From an uncultured Lachnospiraceae bacterium (lineage in GTDB: Bacteria; Bacillota; Clostridia; Lachnospirales; Lachnospiraceae), in contig USDI01000092.1 of NCBI GenBank assembly GCA_900553305.1, forward strand, positions 1-8,009: 8,009 nt of DNA. The letters are read 5' to 3'. Both the position numbers and the translations under genes were made by a program. Positions 6,241 to 8,009 of this stretch are shown here, piece after piece; the first letter of the stretch is position 1; every line of letters starts with the position of its first letter. The notes under the pieces were generated by a model, which did not search any database, was not told the origin of the DNA, and worked only from the letters and a program-made list of their open reading frames with translations.

Positions 6241-7554
6241 TTACAAATCTTGTTCTGATCGTTCTTCTGCCACAATCTGGTTTCGCCCGTTCTGCTTTCC
6301 GATATAAAGCCGCCGGTCCGCACCGCTTACCATGCTGTCAATGTTAGCAAACTGTTCTCCGGCTTCCACAATACCAAAGGTCATCGTGATATGAACTTCT
6401 ATTTCTTCTTTATAGAAAACCGAATGTGCATCCAGTTCATGGATAAATTCCTTCATTACCTCTTCTACTTCATCGATATGGAATTCCGGAAAGACCAGCA
6501 GAAATTCCTCACCGCCCCATCGCACCGCATAGCCCTTGCCACGCATAAAATATTTCAGCCTCTTTGCGATTTCGGTCAGCACCACGTCTCCACAGTCATG
6601 ACCATAGGTATCATTGACCCGCTTAAAGAAGTCAATATCTCCAAGTGCCACACAATAGCTGATACCCCGCTTCGCATAATCCTCATAAGTCTGCTGCAGC
6701 TTTTTTTCTCCACAGCGGCGGTTATTGAGTCCGGTTAATGTGTCCTCTTCCACAAGCTCCCGCAGAGACTTCTGCATACGTACCGCATTTCTTCCCATCT
6801 CACCCAGCTCATCGTCACGCTTTAACACCTCATAATCCAACGCATCATGAAGGTATCCCTTGGCAATATTCGCCATATATGTTTCGATCTTCTTAATCGT
6901 ATCTACAAGACCTGTTGTGTAGTGGATGGTCACAAATGCAACCAGAATCATGACAAGAATTGCGATTACAACCATCGGCGTAATGGAATTGCGGATCAGC
7001 CGCTCCACATTCGCCGATGGCTGCGCAACAAAAATCATTCCGATACAGCTTCCATCCTCCGCAAACAACGGTGCATAATAGGCAAAATAGCTCTCATCCT
7101 CGACCATAACAGATGAATAAAACATATCGTCAGCCTTATCTAATACGTCCCGCTTTACCACAGGGCTTACCTGCGTCCCGACCGCACGCTCACCCTTATG
7201 GTTCTCAAGCGTTGTTGCTACCCGGATATCCTGATAAAAAAGTGTAATATCCACGTTGGTAACCTTTTTAACTGAATCGATCAGCTCATAATCCCCATTA
7301 AGGACATGCTCGCCCTTCATAAAATAAATTGCATCTTCCGTTTCTTCCACATGATATGCTCCGGGATACAGTTCATCTATAGTTACCTGAATCGTATTGC
7401 AAAGATCCATTAATCCCCCCTGAACCTCGTGGTACATGGATGCTGCAAACCGGTTAGCACTGAATATGGTAATGACAAGCCCCATCAGTATAATGGGAAG
7501 CAGATTCATCGCCAGAAACTTACCATGCAGTTTTGTCACTTTCAGCTTTTTCAT
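6241..7554 (-). CDS. Membrane diguanylate cyclase with extracytoplasmic Cache-type sensor and GGDEF domain
   Basis: The 437-residue protein should make c-di-GMP from two GTP under control of an external signal. Order of parts: TM helix at about 13-32; extracytoplasmic domain at about 35-188 of Cache type, with DITLFYQDIRVATTL at 102-116 and YYAPLFAEDGSCIGMIF at 159-175 typical of the single-Cache (Cache_3/Cache_2-like) sensors; second TM at about 191-211; a HAMP-like linker at about 212-265; and a GGDEF domain from about 268. The GGDEF domain is complete: DTLTGLNNRR 271-280, GDIDFFKRVNDTYGHDCGD 305-323 with metal-binding Asp306, RWGGEEF 345-351 and ADRRLYIGKQNGRN 412-425. The I-site reads RGKG (338-341) instead of RxxD. 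The start at 7554 is preferred over 7572 because AGGGAG (7561-7566) is six bases upstream, whereas the earlier ATG has only a run of G directly touching it. It lies 30 bases after the solute-binding protein gene, probably in the same operon. The ligand is unknown. Confidence 0.92.
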   Translation of the reverse strand: MKKLKVTKLHGKFLAMNLLPIILMGLVITIFSANRFAASMYHEVQGGLMDLCNTIQVTIDELYPGAYHVEETEDAIYFMKGEHVLNGDYELIDSVKKVTNVDITLFYQDIRVATTLENHKGERAVGTQVSPVVKRDVLDKADDMFYSSVMVEDESYFAYYAPLFAEDGSCIGMIFVAQPSANVERLIRNSITPMVVIAILVMILVAFVTIHYTTGLVDTIKKIETYMANIAKGYLHDALDYEVLKRDDELGEMGRNAVRMQKSLRELVEEDTLTGLNNRRCGEKKLQQTYEDYAKRGISYCVALGDIDFFKRVNDTYGHDCGDVVLTEIAKRLKYFMRGKGYAVRWGGEEFLLVFPEFHIDEVEEVMKEFIHELDAHSVFYKEEIEVHITMTFGIVEAGEQFANIDSMVSGADRRLYIGKQNGRNQIVAEERSEQDL

Positions 7555-7560
7555 TCCGTT

Positions 7561-7566
7561 CTCCCT
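7561..7566 (-). promoter_or_regulatory. Ribosome binding site deciding the diguanylate cyclase start
   Basis: AGGGAG on the minus strand lies six bases before the ATG at 7554. The competing in-frame ATG at 7572 has GGGGA only one base away, too close to work well. Confidence 0.65.
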
Positions 7567-7584
7567 GATCATTCCCCTGTTTCT

Positions 7585-8009
7585 TTATTGTATCTCACGA
7601 AGATAAATTTGTGCACGTTCCTGAATAATCTTCGCAACCTCACTGGCATTCTTCTGTCCGTTAAAATAAGGTTCCGCCTCTTCAGAAATGATATTAATCA
7701 GCGTATCATCGTACCTGCCGACATTCTTAAATGTCTTGAGATTCTCCATAAAGCGGTCCACCTCTTCCTGCGTCATCGGATCGATCGTAATCTCTACATC
7801 ATCAATATAGATTACATCATCATAATACTCCTTATTTCCATTTTCATCCAGATAATAAGGACGGTCCATGGCTTCCTTAGCCCTCATCTCCAACACCTTC
7901 ATGCTAAGTGGAAATCCGGGTGCTTCTTCCTGATATTCTTCCGTCAGATAATACCGCAGGAACTGCCATGCAGCCTCCTGATTTTTCGACTTTGCAGAAA
8001 TTGCAAACT
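7585..8009 (-). CDS. Extracellular solute-binding protein, C-terminal part (cut by right edge)
   Basis: The frame is open to the right edge, so the internal ATG at 7902 is not the true start: upstream codons read FAISAKSKNQEAAWQFLRYY and continue without a stop. This 140-residue tail is typical of family 1 (sugar-type) extracellular solute-binding proteins. The AISAKSKNQEAAWQFLRYYL block is the conserved helix near the end of these proteins. The terminal segment, SEEAEPYFNGQKNASEVAKIIQERAQIYL, is the usual closing helix pair. In Firmicutes these are lipoproteins that capture an oligosaccharide or other solute for an ABC importer; the signal peptide and lipobox are off the window. Between the two blocks lies an acidic, Tyr-rich stretch (DENGNKEYYDDVIYIDD). 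The Cache-GGDEF gene follows 30 bases later on the same strand. No permease gene is visible. The ligand cannot be assigned. It could serve as a sensor partner rather than a transporter subunit. Confidence 0.85.
   Translation of the reverse strand, partial: FAISAKSKNQEAAWQFLRYYLTEEYQEEAPGFPLSMKVLEMRAKEAMDRPYYLDENGNKEYYDDVIYIDDVEITIDPMTQEEVDRFMENLKTFKNVGRYDDTLINIISEEAEPYFNGQKNASEVAKIIQERAQIYLREIQ

Noticed and set aside
7585..7902. Separate small gene of 105 codons starting at the ATG at 7902
   Set aside because: The frame continues upstream without a stop to the window edge and encodes a conserved solute-binding protein helix there, so the ATG is internal.

Overview
The window looks like chromosomal DNA from a Gram-positive, probably anaerobic, Clostridia-type bacterium. 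The best guess is Lachnospiraceae. This rests on protein character (a short Pta, a YlbM-type TmcAL, a Cache-GGDEF protein next to a solute-binding protein), strong AGGAGG-type ribosome binding sites and sigma-A-like promoters. No rRNA or marker gene fixes the taxon, so the family assignment is inference. I see no mobile element, CRISPR array, tRNA or rRNA. Coding density is high and no stretch over 300 bases lacks a gene.

Layout. (1) Bases 1-1476, minus strand: pta followed by ackA (ackA runs off the left edge), the acetyl-CoA to acetate + ATP pathway. (2) Bases 1477-1642: a divergent promoter region with a good minus-strand promoter for pta and a weaker plus-strand candidate for tmcAL. (3) Bases 1643-4350, plus strand: tmcAL (tRNA-Met cytidine acetate ligase) and, 17 bases later, uxaC (uronate isomerase), ending in a strong hairpin terminator at 4374-4408. 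(4) Bases 4450-6116, minus strand: eda then kdgK, overlapping by 13 bases, converging on uxaC and driven by a likely promoter at 6192-6220. (5) Bases 6241-8009, minus strand: the C-terminal end of an extracellular solute-binding protein (cut by the right edge), followed by a membrane-anchored Cache-GGDEF diguanylate cyclase.

How the genes work together. UxaC, KdgK and Eda are three steps of hexuronate (glucuronate/galacturonate) catabolism: isomerisation of the uronate, phosphorylation of 2-keto-3-deoxygluconate, and cleavage of KDPG to pyruvate and glyceraldehyde-3-phosphate. The oxidoreductase and dehydratase steps between UxaC and KdgK are not in the window. Pyruvate from this route can feed acetyl-CoA and then Pta-AckA. 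TmcAL uses free acetate, the product of Pta-AckA, to acetylate the wobble cytidine of elongator tRNA-Met, so its position back to back with pta-ackA is chemically suggestive. The solute-binding protein and Cache-GGDEF pair look like a nutrient-sensing or uptake unit feeding c-di-GMP signalling. Its ligand cannot be read from the sequence.

Most of the window is well-known metabolism in an interesting arrangement. The least explained part is the solute-binding protein/diguanylate cyclase pair, whose cyclase lacks the Asp of the inhibitory I-site and which sits directly upstream of the KDG/KDPG operon with no obvious terminator between.
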